From positions 20,114,073 through 20,178,072 of the forward strand of contig NC_063181.1 in assembly GCF_023159225.1 (NCBI RefSeq): a DNA stretch of 64,000 nucleotides, read 5' to 3'. Positions 1 through 13,224 of the stretch are shown here, piece after piece. A program made the translations under genes and the position numbers. Position 1 is the first letter of the stretch; each line of letters starts with the position of its first letter. The stretch comes from Perognathus longimembris pacificus. Its lineage: Eukaryota > Chordata > Mammalia > Rodentia > Heteromyidae. The notes below the pieces were generated by a model. That model was given only the letters and a program-made list of their open reading frames with translations, made no database searches and was not told the origin of the DNA.

Positions 1-1647
1 CTATGAAAAATATCGAATATTCATTGTATTCTCCTTTTCAATTGTGATTAAAAATAAATAAATTTGGGAAAAAAATAAGCAGATAAAAATTTCTTAATAA
101 CCTAGAGATACAAAGAGTAATTTTGGATTAAGTATCTCAAACTCTTTTTATTCACCACTGCTATCTTATGAATAGTAATGATAACCATGAAAAAGAATTC
201 CACAGAATTCTGTGTTCATAATTATAACCCTGTCAAAATTTGATTACCTTTGAGAAACTGACTTGAGGTGTCCCTCTCCCGTCCAGCAGTCAATAGAACA
301 AAAGCACATTTTTTTTTAATTTTGCTTCGATATTCCTGATTCTAAGAAGTGTGTTAGAATTTAAAACACTAATATAATAGTAGTCAAAGGAAATAAGTTG
401 TTTTTGCATTGAACTTGACAAAGGGTTCAATGCAGTTATCTCCTTATTAAGGACTTCCTTGGTTTGACAGTTTGAGTCTTTATTTGCTGGTAGTTTCTTA
501 AGCTTCAGTTTTCCTTCCTAAAACGAAAATTGCCATTTGTTTGACATAATTTTCAGCACCAATAGGGATACATGTAAAGTGAATTCAAATCTTAATCTAC
601 AGAATATTACTGAGTGTTTTCAAATTACAAGTATATTTGGTATGTTTACTGTCAAAGTGAGCTTTAAATGAGGCTTGTAGTTGTTTAAAGATAGATCTTT
701 AAACATATGCTTTTGGTGTAATAACAATAAGGCTACCTTCAGGGTATGGCAAATTTTTCTTTCATGGAGAATAAAATATCTCACATAGGCTCTGAATGTG
801 GACTTTTTAACAGCTTTCTACTCTGTAATAATGTTACTGTACTGTGGAAAGATAATCACTTCCATAATGCAATTCTCTGGGGATGAACTAAATAGAGGAG
901 AAAGAGAAAAAAATTCAACACAATGTTAATTTTACATAACATGTAACTCAAAATAATTTTGAATTTTTGCACATATAAAATCATATTTTAATTGAGTTTG
1001 AAATAATATCAGGCATATTCCATACTCAATGAGAAATTCAGTATAAAGTTACTAATGCACATATATTCTCAATGGCAATTAGCTTATAGTAGTATGATTT
1101 TGGAATTCCCTAACCTAAAATGAGTAGCTTCTGCCAGCCCCTAAATATCTAGGAAAGGAAATATTTTCAGTGAAGGAGAGAAATCTAGCTTTCCTTTTAC
1201 CCCTTTTTTCTTGACAAAAACAACGTACAAATAAGTGGCAAATGATGCACAGAAAAAAATCCCTTGATATCTTAAAGTGAAAAAGATTATGTGAGTAAAC
1301 AGATAAATCTTTACAACATTTGTCTTTATGGGAGCAACTCCTGCTGTTGGTCGCTAACCTGGAGGGCATTTGTCTTTGCTAAATTGCCAGCAATGTCCCC
1401 ACAGTTCAATGATAAATAGAAACCACTGGAAGAAACAGCAAATCCTTCCACAGAAAATTCCCAAGCAGTCATGGGACTTTAAGAAAAATATATACATAAA
1501 ATAGATTATTTCCTACTGTAGCATTTTTCACTCTAGATCTTAATGAAAAGTCATTTTGAACACTGTGAAAAGTAAATAACTTTTAGTAATCTATTAGGGA
1601 CCATAATTGTGTATCATTCAAACTGAATAATAAGAAAGATTGAATAT
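1..1647. other. AT-rich unique DNA, no gene seen
   Basis: No coding sequence, RNA gene or recognisable repeat was found. The one open frame (1115-1369, minus) has no domain, signal or compositional support. Confidence 0.6.
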
Positions 1648-1663
1648 AAAACAGAAACCACAG

Positions 1664-2173
1664 GTTTAGGCTAGTCACAGCAGAGGATCACAAGAGCCTA
1701 ATAGCTATGCCCTTATGAACACATAAGATGATGGATGCTAAGTGAAATGAACTCCATGTTATGGAAACTACTGTTATATCACTGTTGTAATCATTTTAAC
1801 ATGCCATGTGAAACCGTAGCTTCTATTGTTGATGATCCTCTTATATCCCCTTCCTGTGGTTGTACCTATACTATCACTGTATCTCATCTGAGTATATTGG
1901 AAACTGTATATACTGGTTTTAGAACTAGGAAAGTGAAAGGGAACATCAAAATTGAGAGACAAAGGATAAAAAGGCAAATGACTCCAAAAGCAATACTTGC
2001 ATAACCATTTGGTGTAAACCAACTGAACAACTCATGGGGGGAGAGGGAAAGGAGAAAAGAGGAGGGGGGAATGAGGGTGGAGGTAATAAACAGTACAAGA
2101 AATGTAGCCAAGGCCTAACGTATGAAACTGTAACCTCTCTGTACATCTCTTTGACAATAAATAAGAAAAAAAC
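1664..2173 (+). mobile_element. L1 3'-UTR element, about 510 bp
   Basis: The sequence aligns by eye with the 3' UTR that follows the ORF2 stop of the L1 copy at 42.8-43.6 kb. It starts at GTTTAGGCTAGTCACAG, passes through a G/A-rich tract (2034-2090) and ends in CTCTGTACATC, TTGACAATAAATAAG and an A run. Flanks 1648-1663 and 2174-2190 look like an aged target-site duplication (about 13 of 15 positions with one gap). No coding capacity remains. The 5' end falls just after the ORF2 stop, at the same L1 position as the copy at 13.3-13.8 kb. Confidence 0.75.
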
Positions 2174-2190
2174 ACAACATAAACCATCAG

Positions 2191-3183
2191 CAATGACAAT
2201 TTGTCTCCAAGTTTTCATTCTCATTTTCAAGTTAGCATTCATAGATGCATATTTTTGTTTGAAGTGTTATACCTTATTTATTATTAAATTAATAGATTTA
2301 AAAAAATATATTGTTACAACATTTGTCCTTATTTAATACAGGTGTAGGACAAACTTAATAATTCATTGGTATATTATACAATAATTTGGAAATATATCTG
2401 GGTTTTTTGAAAAAAATAATAGCATCATTGGGTAAATGATTTGATGTTTTTTTAATCTCAAAGCTCCCTACATCCACTAAAATATCATAAAAAGGACAAG
2501 TAAAAATTATGTGAGCTAATATAGGAATATGAGGGGAGAGGATGTTCCTTATTGTTCTCACAAATAGCAGTAATCCCTGTGCATATAATCACATTTCAGT
2601 TTTTGGTAGACAGTGCCAACTTTTCTTAATATGCCTCATGTCCCACCTCTCCATTTGTACTTTGAGTGATCATCTTCTGTCTTAATGCTTACTTTATACT
2701 ATGAAGCATATATACTAATTGACTTATGATCCTGTTTGGGAATCCCTTTTGTGACTGTTCTTTTAACCAAATGGTCTCAAAGCTACCACTTATTAGAAAT
2801 GCAATGCAGGAGACAGTAGTCTAGTCAATCAAAGTGGAAATGCTTACTATTTTCTATCGCGGCTCTTGGTGCTCTGTTATTCATTTAAGAATATTAGTGC
2901 TATATTAAAGAGTTAGGTTTGGATAGATGTTGTCAGCAGTCTCCTATCTTAATTTCTATGATGGTTAAATGGCTTGTATCCGTGAACATGTGGTAAGGGA
3001 GACTGAGAAAAAGGGAGAGAAACAGTGAATATATAGAGAAACATTGGAAGTATCTAGAATAAAGGAAGATTCAATCAACATTAAAGATGTTCATGGCAAA
3101 CAAGCTGCCATAATTCATCTTATCCAGAATGTGCATAAATTGGGTCATATCTGTGATTTGAGCAAATGTCATGTCTTGTCTGG
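2191..3183. other. unique DNA, no gene seen
   Basis: AT-rich sequence without recognisable coding or repeat content. The minus-strand open frame 2355-2561 shows nothing protein-like. Confidence 0.55.
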
Positions 3184-3200
3184 ATTCCCACATGATTTTA

Positions 3201-3456
3201 TTTATTTATTTGCTTATTTATTTTTTTTTCCAATACCGGGGCTCAAACTCAGGGCCTGGGCACTGTTTTTAAGCCTGCTTGTGCTCAAGGCTACCCCTCA
3301 ACCACTTGAGCCACAGTGCCACTTCCTGCTTTTTCTGAGTGGTTAATTGGAGATGAGATTCTCATGGTCTTTTTTGCCCGGGCTAGTTTCAAACTGTGGT
3401 TCTCAGATCTCAGCCTCCTGTGTAGATGGTATTATAGGCATGAGCCACTGGCACAC
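3201..3456 (-). mobile_element. B1/7SL-like plus Geo dimeric SINE, old copy
   Basis: Read on the minus strand, the left half has the Alu/B1-like hallmark TGGCTCATGCCTATAAT (weathered here) followed by a CAGCCTCCTG-type segment. The right half is the Geo-like CACTGTGGCTCAAGTGG / CCTTGAGCAC module, then an A-rich tail seen as T-runs on the plus strand. Flanks ATTCCCACATGATTTTA (3184-3200) and CTTCCCATAGTTTTA (3457-3470) are a probable target-site duplication. It belongs with the copies at 11.4, 29.4, 47.3, 55.1 and 63.4 kb and resembles the known B1-dID type of rodent dimer. Confidence 0.7.
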
Positions 3457-3470
3457 TTCCCATAGTTTTA

Positions 3471-6184
3471 TTTTTCCTGTGAGTTATAGTAGTGTTATGT
3501 GTAATACGTTGTGTTCAAAAAGATATCCCTATGAGGTAGCTTGGGATTACCATGCTAACTCATAGAAAACTAGGACAACTCTTGCAAAAACATCCATCTA
3601 CTCCCTGAGAAGTATTTCCTTAACACATATCATGGAAGAAGAAGCAAGTTAGAACATAAATTAACACAACAAAAAGACACAAAAAAAAAAACACCAAAAG
3701 AACACACAAACAAGAAAAAAAAACCTGATCAATCCAAATGTACATAGTTCCTTTATTTTAGAATTAAAATATTAAATTATCCTACTTTAAAATTTAAGAA
3801 ATCATGTTTATTTATAATAGTCAATCCACTTTATTTTTGTGAATGGCTAAAATAAGTGATTTAACAAATAATTCCAATCAACATTTCTCCAAAATTTCAC
3901 ATATATTTATTCCATGAAAATTCCAAATAAGTTGTGGTTTGAGTCTTACATATTTAAGCCTACTATGGAATTTCTATAAGAAAACAAATCTCGGATAGTA
4001 GATTCTGCTTTAAAATACAAAATTCAAACACTGGGAAAAAATGTTACCAAGTTACTGCAATTGATTCCAACCCCTTGAAGATACCTCCAAACAAAGATAC
4101 CTGTGTGTTTAACATTACTCTTTTAATTTTTAAATACTTTTTTAATTGTTTGGTTTTCTGTTATTATTTCTATTTGGGATTAAACATGAAGCCATTCACA
4201 TCTACTCCTGTGCTTTACATTCTTGGCCCAACTTCTATTTCAATAAATACATTAACTAATATAGAAATTGGCATCATACCACTAATTTTCTTTAAAAGAA
4301 TTTTTAAAAACAGATCTATCATTATCAAAGAAAAATAATACTGCATTTTTAAACAGTTCCAGGTTGGAGAAAAGTTCATTGTCTGAACACATTTTGTAGA
4401 GACTTGTTCACAGAAGCACTGCGTGTCAGGATTGCATAACACGCTGGACAGAGAAAGCAGCTAAGCAAAATTGATTTGCTGAGATAGCAGATGTCTCTAT
4501 CAGTCATTAGATAATTAAAAGAGCTTAATAATTTTTCCCAAACAAGTTGAGAAAATAACCAATGATTTGTAAATGGAAAATTTCAAAACAGTCAATATGG
4601 GAATACCCAGGCTGCTGGAAACTTGAAGGATGGTCCAGAAAACTTTAGCCTGAAGGTCAAATTTCAGTCTGATGTTAAGTGCCCATTAACTATGTAGAAA
4701 AGAAGTAAACCTGAGAAACATTGAAAGTGGAATAAAACAAAAAATGAAATATTTACATTTAATGTGAAAAATCATTTAATCATGGGATTAGGCCTGAAAA
4801 AGTAATGTAAACTATTAAATATTCTTTGTAAAAGTCAAAAGAGAATAAATCTATACTGTAACCAACAATGTAGGATAATTCCAGTCATTCTTAATCATTG
4901 TCAGCACTTAACATGACCTATTATTTATCTGAGGTTATTTCTAGAGGAAGCAATTGTATTGCATTGTCAAGTCAATTTATATTTTTCCAATAACATATTC
5001 ATCAAGTTTTCATTTGATATTAATCTTTATTAAGGTATTTTTAGGGAAAAACCTCTTTACTTTTATACTTATGGATATTTACAGTTATATCTTTACATGA
5101 AAGCCAATTCTATTGTTAAGATAGGCAATATTAGCATGCATAAATCGTCTGAGCATATTGCATGGGAAATTTTTACAGGTAAATAAGTTAACTGGATACT
5201 TTATAGGCTTAATGCTTTCTTCTGATTTGCAAGTAATAAAAATGAAAGCAAGACAAGGTCTTTAATTTGAAAGGCTCATGGTTGATGCTGTAAGACTGCT
5301 CTTTGAAAAATATGTACTGGAAAAAAGATACAAGGCAGCATTGGCAGACAAAATTAATGGCACTGTTGTCCCAACTGAGTTGTAAGCATTAGTTGACTTG
5401 CCAATTATTTGAATTAGATTGACAAAAGATGGGAAACCCCATAACATGATTAAATAACCTTTATTATTTCCTTATGTTTTTATTTTTTCTTTACTAGTAC
5501 CTGTTATTTATATATTTTAGAATTCACCAATTTAGACCTACAGTTAGCTTAATCCTACAATTAGGAATTTTGTATTTCTTTGTTTCTGTACCCAATTTCT
5601 TTTTGAGTAGTCTGGGAGAGAAAGGCATCAAGGAGTTGACTAGAAAAATATACAAAATATTCTTTATGTTGATCAATCCTCTCATAAATGGAACATAATT
5701 ATTTAGCACTGCTAAAATGTTTTACAATAGTATTTTTTCTTTAAATGATTTCAATCCTTTAACTTTTAATTAAATCTAATGTTTATTTTTACAGTATGTC
5801 CAAATCACTTGTGAAAATGTGTTCTGCAACATGAAGTTGCTTTGTACTTGTGATTTTTTTTTTAACTGAATGGGATATTTCATTCTAATGGGAACCTTGG
5901 AAAAAATAGTGGTGGTACAAATTGAAGAATTAAGTCACTAATACTCCATAGTTTTAATATAAGATATGTGTTGATCTGATAACCTGATTGATAATAAATT
6001 ATTCAACGGTAACCGGAGAAATAGACACAGGCATCACCATCATACTTTGTCATGAATAGTAAATGTTTATTTTTCATAGTTCATAATGAATTGAGGGTAT
6101 TCAACTTTGAATATTATTGAAGCAATGGCATAAGAACATATCTTTAATGTTCAAAGATACAGAATATAAGAAAATTTCTGGATT
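3471..6184. other. unique DNA, no gene seen
   Basis: About 2.7 kb of AT-rich sequence with short A-runs (3665-3725). Frames such as 4075-4338 are hydrophobic by base composition only. No repeat was recognised. Confidence 0.55.
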
Positions 6185-6187
6185 CCT

Positions 6188-6641
6188 TAGAAGCAAGATG
6201 GCGGCTCTGATAAAGCTGAGTGTCCTCTTCAGTGCCCGAGGAGGCCGAGCTCTGTTCCTCCGAAACCCCGTGGTGAGACCTGCTTGTGTCTCAGCATTTC
6301 TCCAGTATTCACGTACCCCAGGCTGGTGTGGAACACAGCACATTCACTTGTCACCAAGCCAACATGCTGGATCCACAGCGGCATCTCTCTACTGGACTGG
6401 CAGAGGGTTTCTCGCTGTTGGCCTCCTGGGCCTGTTTCCAACTGCATATTTGAAACCTTGCACTGCGGTGGACTGCTGTCTGGCTGCAGCCCTCACACTC
6501 CATAGTTACTGGGGCCTTGGACAAGTTTTTACTGATTATGTTCACGGGGACACGTTACCAAAGGTTGCCAGAGCAGCCCTGGTGCTCTTCTCATCTGTAA
6601 GCTTTGCTATTCTCTATTGTGCTAATTGCTCATTTTTATAA
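6188..6641 (+). pseudogene. SDHD: SDHD processed retrocopy, 3' end lost
   Basis: The frame starting at ATG 6198 encodes 147 residues that match, without indels, the precursor of the succinate dehydrogenase cytochrome b small subunit (complex II membrane anchor, mitochondrial inner membrane; human precursor 159 residues). Recognisable blocks are the N-terminal presequence ([15 protein letters not shown]), [12 protein letters not shown] near residue 43, and [16 protein letters not shown] near 95-110, which keeps the His that ligates heme b, followed by TDYVHGD with the conserved Asp-Tyr of the quinone site. The SDHD gene has introns, yet this copy is continuous, so it is a reverse-transcribed mRNA. 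A GAAGCAAG stretch before the ATG resembles mRNA 5' leader. Similarity fades after about residue 135 (6602). The last third membrane segment end, the normal C-terminus, the 3' UTR and any poly-A are not recognisable. Upstream in-frame codons to 6117 are probably genomic. No stop or frameshift lies within the conserved part. Expression is unknown; pseudogene is the default reading. Confidence 0.9.
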
Positions 6642-6659
6642 CAGGTTAGAACTGTTCAA

Positions 6660-8944
6660 TGTATTTATATTACTGGTGATAATATATTCACTCAGCATTT
6701 TATACTTTGCATAATTATAAAATAAGCATCATTTACCTTAGTAATGAAATTATTATAAATGGAAAATAATTTGTAGTTTGTCTCCTGTATTCTTTGGATT
6801 TGTGAAATTTTAAATTATCATTTCCTCCTCATCTTCTCATTTCTAATTGTCATGAAATTTTGAAGCTCTACTATGAAACTAATATCATATTTAATTACTT
6901 TAATACTGTAATTGATCTATTATATACTGAAAAACATAACTGGAAATCCACAGGAATATTTAGATTAAAACATAACTAGCCATTAGAGAAAGTTTTACAT
7001 CAGAAAAGGACATATAAATAAGTTCACAGAGGATACATAATTGGTTTTATGAAATTCAACAGTAACATTCATACAGGAAATGAGAGCATATGCTATTTTT
7101 CATTGCTGGTGCAGAGTGAGTCATATCTCAAAAAAACTGATGCTAGATAAAATTTTTAAACATATATATATAATTTTAGCAGATAAAAAAAGGCATAGTG
7201 GCTATTGCTGGTAAAAGTTTGCAAGACAAACTTAAACCAAGCACAATGTAATACACTGAGAAAATGTGATAAGTATGAAAAACAATGTCATACTTGATGA
7301 CAATTTGATCAACATTAGAATAGTGTTAGAGCATGCTTTATGAGTAATAGCTGGAATGTGAGCTATCAGGATAATTGATAGATTGTTTTCACTTGATTGA
7401 AATCATACACAACTAGACAAAGCCATAGAATAATATTATATAAGCTAAAAATCAATAGCATTATTTTTTAAAGATTCCTTAGGAAACATGAGTGTTCTAA
7501 ATCTGGCTGTTGTGCAGTTAAAATAAGACCCAGAATGTTCTCAGTCTTACTAAGGGAAGGTTCGGGGGGTAGATATACTGAGAAATTCCTACAATGATAT
7601 TTATGAAAAACAAGCAGAGGCAAAATAAGAACACCTCCAAAGGAAATTGAGGGCCAATAGCTTGACCAAGAAGGCAAGTCCCTTGAACTCTCAAGCTTTC
7701 AGGAATTTTATGATCACTGCATAATGACTATGCTAATAAGGCGTACATAATTGTGAAGTTTACTTGGAAAAGAAGGAGGCTTTTCTAGAAAAGGGTTAGC
7801 TAGGGAAGAAGTTTCCTCCCTGGACCTATGTTACAACCTCCAGTAGGATGTAGCATGGCAGTTTAGAAGGCAGAGCATACCCAAATTTAATTACATGTTA
7901 ATGGGGTCTTTGCAGAAGATTCTCAGGACTAACACAATGACAGAATGTGTCACAAAGGTGTTAAACCAGCAGTGAGAAGACTAGAAGGGCATGAGAAGTT
8001 TATTGGCTGTCTTGTGGTCCTGTCTGTTGCTTGTAGGTGCCTAGTGTTCTGCCTGACCCTATCCACTTGCCTAATACCCTTTCATAAAGTTTTCAGTGTG
8101 CTGAATTATATTTTCCATTAGCTTGAGAGTTTTAAAATTTAGCTATAGTTGATACAAATTTGTTGAGGAAATGGTCAATTTTATTACTACTTTGATGGTT
8201 ACTTTTTTTCCCCTAGTCTTTTAAGAAAGCTAAAACTTAATTTTAGGAAGCTGTAGAAGAGCTGACTGCCACAAAATCAATTTAATAGGAAACACAAATT
8301 ATGTATAGAAAAGGACATGTGACAGAAACTAGCATAGTCAGCTAAATGTACCTAAAGTAGGAACCTATATACCCTCCAAATTTAATTGCAAATGTAATAT
8401 GATTTTCATAGAATGAATGTCTATTTAAGCAGAATGTAAAATATACATACAATATTATATGTGAATAGTGAAATAAGGTTTCTAAATATATTACTCATTC
8501 ACTCCTCTATTTATTTATTTGATCTTTTAATTAATAAATATCTGCTAAGCATCATTTAATCACCTAGTCCAGGTATATATTTATATACATATGTACATGC
8601 ATATATGTGTGTATATATATATGTATGCAAACTAATTAGCATTATTTTAAATGTTCATAGGACAAACTAAAAACTTTGGACATTGTGTTTCTAAGTAATG
8701 AAATATAATAATAAATTTAAAATGAGAAATAATTTATTGTGGAGTATAACAATTAAGAATCAGAATAATAACCAACATTTATTTTTCTTTGAAGGTTTTA
8801 TTTTTATTTCAATTTTATTTGGATTGTGCCACTTCATAATCATTTGAAATTGAACCAGTATGTTAACCACTTACAACAAAAGAGAATTGTTTGATAATCA
8901 TGTCCAAGTGTAATTTTTGGCTTTTAATGTCTATTGGGTTTACT
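6660..8944. other. unique DNA with a TA/CA-rich patch, no gene seen
   Basis: AT-rich sequence downstream of the SDHD retrocopy. A purine/pyrimidine alternating TA/TG patch lies at 8572-8628. I could not identify older repeats or exons here. Confidence 0.5.
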
Positions 8945-9378
8945 TGTAGCTTTATAGGCACATTCTAATTATTACAAATAAGGGAAACCATGCAGCTTAT
9001 GCTTCTTTGGGTCTGGTTTACTTAGTGTAATGAATTTTTTAAGTCTTTACATTTCCTTACTAATGGAGCAATGAATGCCATTCTTTTTGATGGAAGCATA
9101 GAATTAATACTTTTTGATCCATTCATCCACCAAAGGACATCTGGGTTTTTTCCATATGTGAGCCATGCTAAACAATGCTGCATGAAAATATTTGTGATGA
9201 TGGATTTAGTATAGCCTGGTTTGTGGTCATTTGGATAAATGCCCAGGAGTGGGATTGCTGGGTGATAGGGAAGATCTATGTTTGTTATTTTGAGGAACCT
9301 CCATATTTGGACATGGTTAATTAAACAGAACTGTAAACCATCACACAATGATACCAAAGGAGGATATTCTTTAGAGAA
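8945..9378 (-). mobile_element. L1 ORF2 C-terminal fragment
   Basis: Read on the minus strand, 9384-9022 translates to the C-terminal end of an L1 ORF2 protein, with the recognisable stretch HPAIPLLGIYPNDHKP and an SGIRSIL-like end resembling the KWKDL...LSEVSQTQ region of the copy at 42.8 kb. The protein continues as degraded codons to about 8970. It is 5' truncated, lacks reverse transcriptase and is not functional. At 9379-9410 a short plus-strand stretch (ATCACAAGGGCTCAATAGCTATG) resembles the L1 3' UTR in the opposite orientation. Confidence 0.8.
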
Positions 9379-9410
9379 AATCACAAGGGCTCAATAGCTA
9401 TGTGCCATAG

Positions 9411-10004
9411 AGCATGGAAGCTGAGTGCAAGCCCCTTGAAAGGCAATAACAACAAAAGCAACAAAAAATGGGGAGATATGAGGCTATTTGCCTTAATTCA
9501 GCACATCAGCTATAAACCCCAAATCTATACAAAACATGTATTATATACCAAGTACCAAATGGAAACTTTCCCTTTCTCTATAACAAAAAATCTTTTAGGA
9601 AATTTTGGAGCAGTTATAACTTTATTCTATTTCAGTTGATAATTTCTCTCTAAAATATGTTTCTAGAGAAAGGATGATCACAGGTAAAATTTAAGCCATC
9701 CTCTGGAACTATTATTTTATTCATCTACACCATCACTGTGGAATGTTGTAAATGTAGAGTATTCCCGACTTTAGGAGTTGTAGAATGTTGAAGAAATTAA
9801 ACACATGTAAAAAGATTTGAAGATGCCCATCAATGTGGAATATTTAAAATTTTATCACACAGTTAAATTATTTAATGAAAGTTTCCTTGGGGTCAAATCC
9901 AGGGACCAAATACACTGTATACTTAAAACTATCTTTAAAAATAATTTTTGTTAGATATATATTCATTTTGTCCAATAAGTATATGTGACAAGGAATGTAG
10001 TGTT
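9411..10004. other. unique DNA, no gene seen
   Basis: No recognisable gene or repeat; ends at a TA microsatellite. Confidence 0.5.
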
Positions 10005-10029
10005 TATATATATATATATATATATATAT
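10005..10029. repeat. (TA)n microsatellite
   Basis: About 12 uninterrupted TA units. Confidence 0.95.
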
Positions 10030-11417
10030 TCTTTATGCAAATTTATGTGAATATTCACTCATCTCAGTGTATAAAAATTTACAGGTAGGGATGGTTAAGG
10101 TGTGCTTCCTCTAAGTAAATTGGAGTATTTTGCAATATATAATATGCCATTAGATCATCTTCTGAAGTTTCAAACAAAGAGTACTCTAACATTACTTGCC
10201 CCATGGCAACAAACAAGTAGGCACACAACCACCTCCCCCCAGATATCACCTTTATTTGTATTTATGGTTTATTCAATATTATTTCAATTCAATATTACTC
10301 TATTATTCAGTTATGCCTTATTTAGTGCTAACCACTTACTTTAGCAGACTGTGAAAAAGTGCTGATTTGCTCACTTGTGAGTAGTGTCTAGCAATTGCTA
10401 TCAAATAGGTTAAAAAAAAAGTTTTTTGATAGAGAAAATAATCTCATTACAGGTGGTTCTTTATGATATGCTAGAAAACAGTTCCAGATGACTTATAGAT
10501 GGTAGATTGGCAAAGATTTTCTTAGGCAAGTATGATTTTTTTAAGTGAAAAAGGAGGAAAAGAGGGAAACTTAATTCTTAACTTAAGTTCTAATTATTCA
10601 GATTCTCAAATATTCCAATATTATATTTTAAACAGAAGAAGACAGCTCTCTTTGGTAATGTGTCTTCCTTTTTACAAAGGTTAATTTTCCTGTTCAATAT
10701 GCATGATTCAAATAAACATTTGCGGTTAAATGGTTGATATGTGTTTTATCTACTGATATTTGAGAAAGGCCTAAATGATACAGACACTTTTCAGTTATTG
10801 TTGAATGTTCAGGCTATCAAGTTAAAATTTTCAAACATTTGTTCTAAATCTTTGAAATCTGGATTTTGTACCCAGTAATGACAAAAGACAGAATAGAAGG
10901 ATAGAAACTGGTTCCAAGTGAGTTTTACAAGTTCCTAATGAAAGTTGCAGTGAGGATTTAGGACTTTGTATAGAATAAAAATAGCAGAAAATATACTGCT
11001 TAGAAATAATAACAGTGATTAAATATGTAATGCAACAGTTAAATTATCACAAATAACTCCCTACTAAAGTCAATATCTTTGATATTACTTTGGGGAGAAA
11101 AATCAGAGATGGTAAAATCTATTTCTTGGAGAAGAATTGATAAGAATGTTCTTATTAAACCAATGTAATTCATTAAATACTAGAAAATATATTATGTAAA
11201 AACTGCTGGTAGAATTGAAACAGGATTTTTTTCAATATGCCAATTAATAATTCATTTATACTTGATTTTGTGCAACTAAATGTTAACTAACACAAATGAG
11301 TATTCATGTGGGAGGGAATTTGTTTTTAAGCTACTACTTGAAAGTTATTTTTACAAAAGAAAATTGACTATTTTCTGATAAATCTAATTATTACATGCTC
11401 TTTCTAAACAATATTAT
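10030..11417. other. unique DNA, no gene seen
   Basis: AT-rich. The open frame 10102-10344 has no recognisable domain. Confidence 0.5.
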
Positions 11418-11664
11418 AAGCGTAGTTCTGCATGCTCATGCCTATAATCCTGGCTACTTAGGAAACTGAGACTTAAAGATCACTGTTCAATGCCAGCCCA
11501 GGCTGAAAACTTCATGGGTCTTTGCTCCCCAATTAACCCCCCCAAAACTGGAAGTGGAAATGGGCCTGTGTCTCAAGTGGGAGAGAGCAAGTCTTGAGCA
11601 AAAATTCTCAGAGACAGCACTCAAGCCAAGTGTTCAAACCTCAGGGGCAGTACATACTCTCCTT
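11418..11664 (+). mobile_element. B1/7SL-like plus Geo dimeric SINE
   Basis: Left half carries CATGCTCATGCCTATAATCC and TGGCTACTTAGGAAACTGAG, the Alu/B1-like signature. It is joined through CCCCAATTAACC to a right half with GGAAGTGG, CTCAAGTGGGAGAG and CTTGAGCAAAA, i.e. the Geo/ID-like module. Divergence is moderate. A CT-rich tail (11657-11706) follows instead of poly-A. Confidence 0.75.
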
Positions 11665-11706
11665 CTCTCTGTCTCTCAACCTCTCTCCTTCTCCCCCCAC
11701 CCCCCA
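11657..11706. repeat. CT-rich simple repeat at SINE tail
   Basis: CTCTCCTTCTCTCTGTCTCTC-like pyrimidine tract ending in a C run. Confidence 0.8.
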
Positions 11707-12714
11707 CAGGCACATATAAACGAAGTAATTTTATGATTATAAATTTTGAAAGAAGACCACACATATTTTGGACAAAAAATCTCACAAAAATAAGTTATCA
11801 TATTCACTCTCAAGTTAGAAATTTTCCTAGGACACATAATTCTTTGACAGCCAGTATCCTTAACGGTTATGGTTGAGGAAAGATACAAGTTAAAAAGCAG
11901 TCAAGGAGGAAACTCACAGAGCAGATGAGGGGAAGCTTCCAAATGTGAAACATCTGTTAGTACTGGACAGCATGTTTGATGAATGGCAGTACACGTAGAG
12001 AATAAATAACTAGACAAGTTCACCCCAGTCTTCATGTCCAAAGACTTCCTTAGTCCATCTCATTGGCCGATTAATTTCTCACATGGTTAGTCCAGTTTCC
12101 AGGCCCCTGGAATGCCGCTTATAACACTTGTCAAGATGACAACCTGAATAATACAGTTGGTGTGGCTCAAAATCCTTACCTAAAATCACTTGTTATAAGA
12201 AAAAACAAAAAACAAAAGGCTTCCAGACCTGTCTCCAAGCCACAAAGGGAATTTTAACAGTCATGACATTACTGTAACTTTGATGTTACTTGTCATATGT
12301 AAGGACAAATGATAGATATGATTTTTGGTAAAGACTCAATTCTTTAGTGAATAGAATGTTATGCAAGTTTCCCCAATTTATTTGCATCAATCACTTTGAT
12401 TTGGCTGTATATGCATAAAACATACTCTGATTAAACTCAGCCTATTTATCTCCTTTTTCTCCCTTCATTGCCCTCCAATGTCTTCTCAACATACTCCCCT
12501 GTTCTATTTTCACATGTCTATAGTATTCGGTCATATTCACCCTTCACATTCTTGATTTGTCCTTCTCCTTTCTCAACAGTATTCCCTTTCAGTTCAGGGA
12601 CATTTATATATTCCTTTCTTTCATTTTTTAATGTGTATTCTCAATCTGTAATGTTGTTTATACATGATATATCACATGCACAACTCAATTAATAAATAGA
12701 TAACTGGACTGAAA
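11707..12714. other. unique DNA, possible old L1 debris
   Basis: No gene seen. The pyrimidine-rich part at 12440-12640 could be an old L1 3' end in minus orientation, but this is not certain. Confidence 0.4.
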
Positions 12715-12865
12715 AAAGATATAAAAGTGGCAGATACATGAAGGAAAACATTCAGGAAGCCTGGCCATAAAAAAATGCAAATCAAAGGAACATTGCAATT
12801 TCTTTTATCTCCAATCAGAGCCACCATCATCAAGAATACAAGTAACAAATGTAGGAGGAGAGAGT
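12715..12865 (+). mobile_element. small L1 ORF2 fragment
   Basis: The segment ATGCAAATCAAAGGAAC...ACCATCATCAAGAATACAAG has the pattern of the MQIK...RYHLTPVRMAIIKKSGNNR region of L1 ORF2, also present in the copy at 36.6 kb (plus). It is short, diverged and noncoding. Confidence 0.6.
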
Positions 12866-13224
12866 TTCCACAAATTATTTCATGTTTTACATTATATAAT
12901 ACATAGTCTTAATTTCATATATATCACTGCTTTTAGGTATCTGTATAGATAATATTTTAGATATTTAACTAGTTGACATGCAAGATATTTTATATTAAAC
13001 GTATGTCAAATAAAAATATCATGTCTTCCAAAATAAAACAAAATTCATAGTCATTATCTCAATTATTTATACACTAAAAGTAAAAATTCTGATAAGCATT
13101 CATTACCTTAATTGAACTGTTGATATGGTATTTCTGTAATGTATACATCATTTTTGTTATGAAAAGTGATTTTTCTCATGAAATATCTTCAGTCTTATTA
13201 CTGATTTTCAAGTATTATCATTTC

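Noticed and set aside
2034..2336. Gly/Glu-rich 100-codon frame
   Set aside because: It lies across the G/A-rich L1 3' UTR and following DNA.
6117..6641. SDHD as a working single-exon gene starting at the upstream ATG 6117
   Set aside because: Codons 6117-6197 do not resemble SDHD. Similarity begins at ATG 6198, and the C-terminal end is lost. A retrocopy is the simpler reading.
12380..12690. Pyrimidine-rich exon or promoter region
   Set aside because: No splice or coding pattern. More likely decayed L1 3' end, but not secure enough to annotate.
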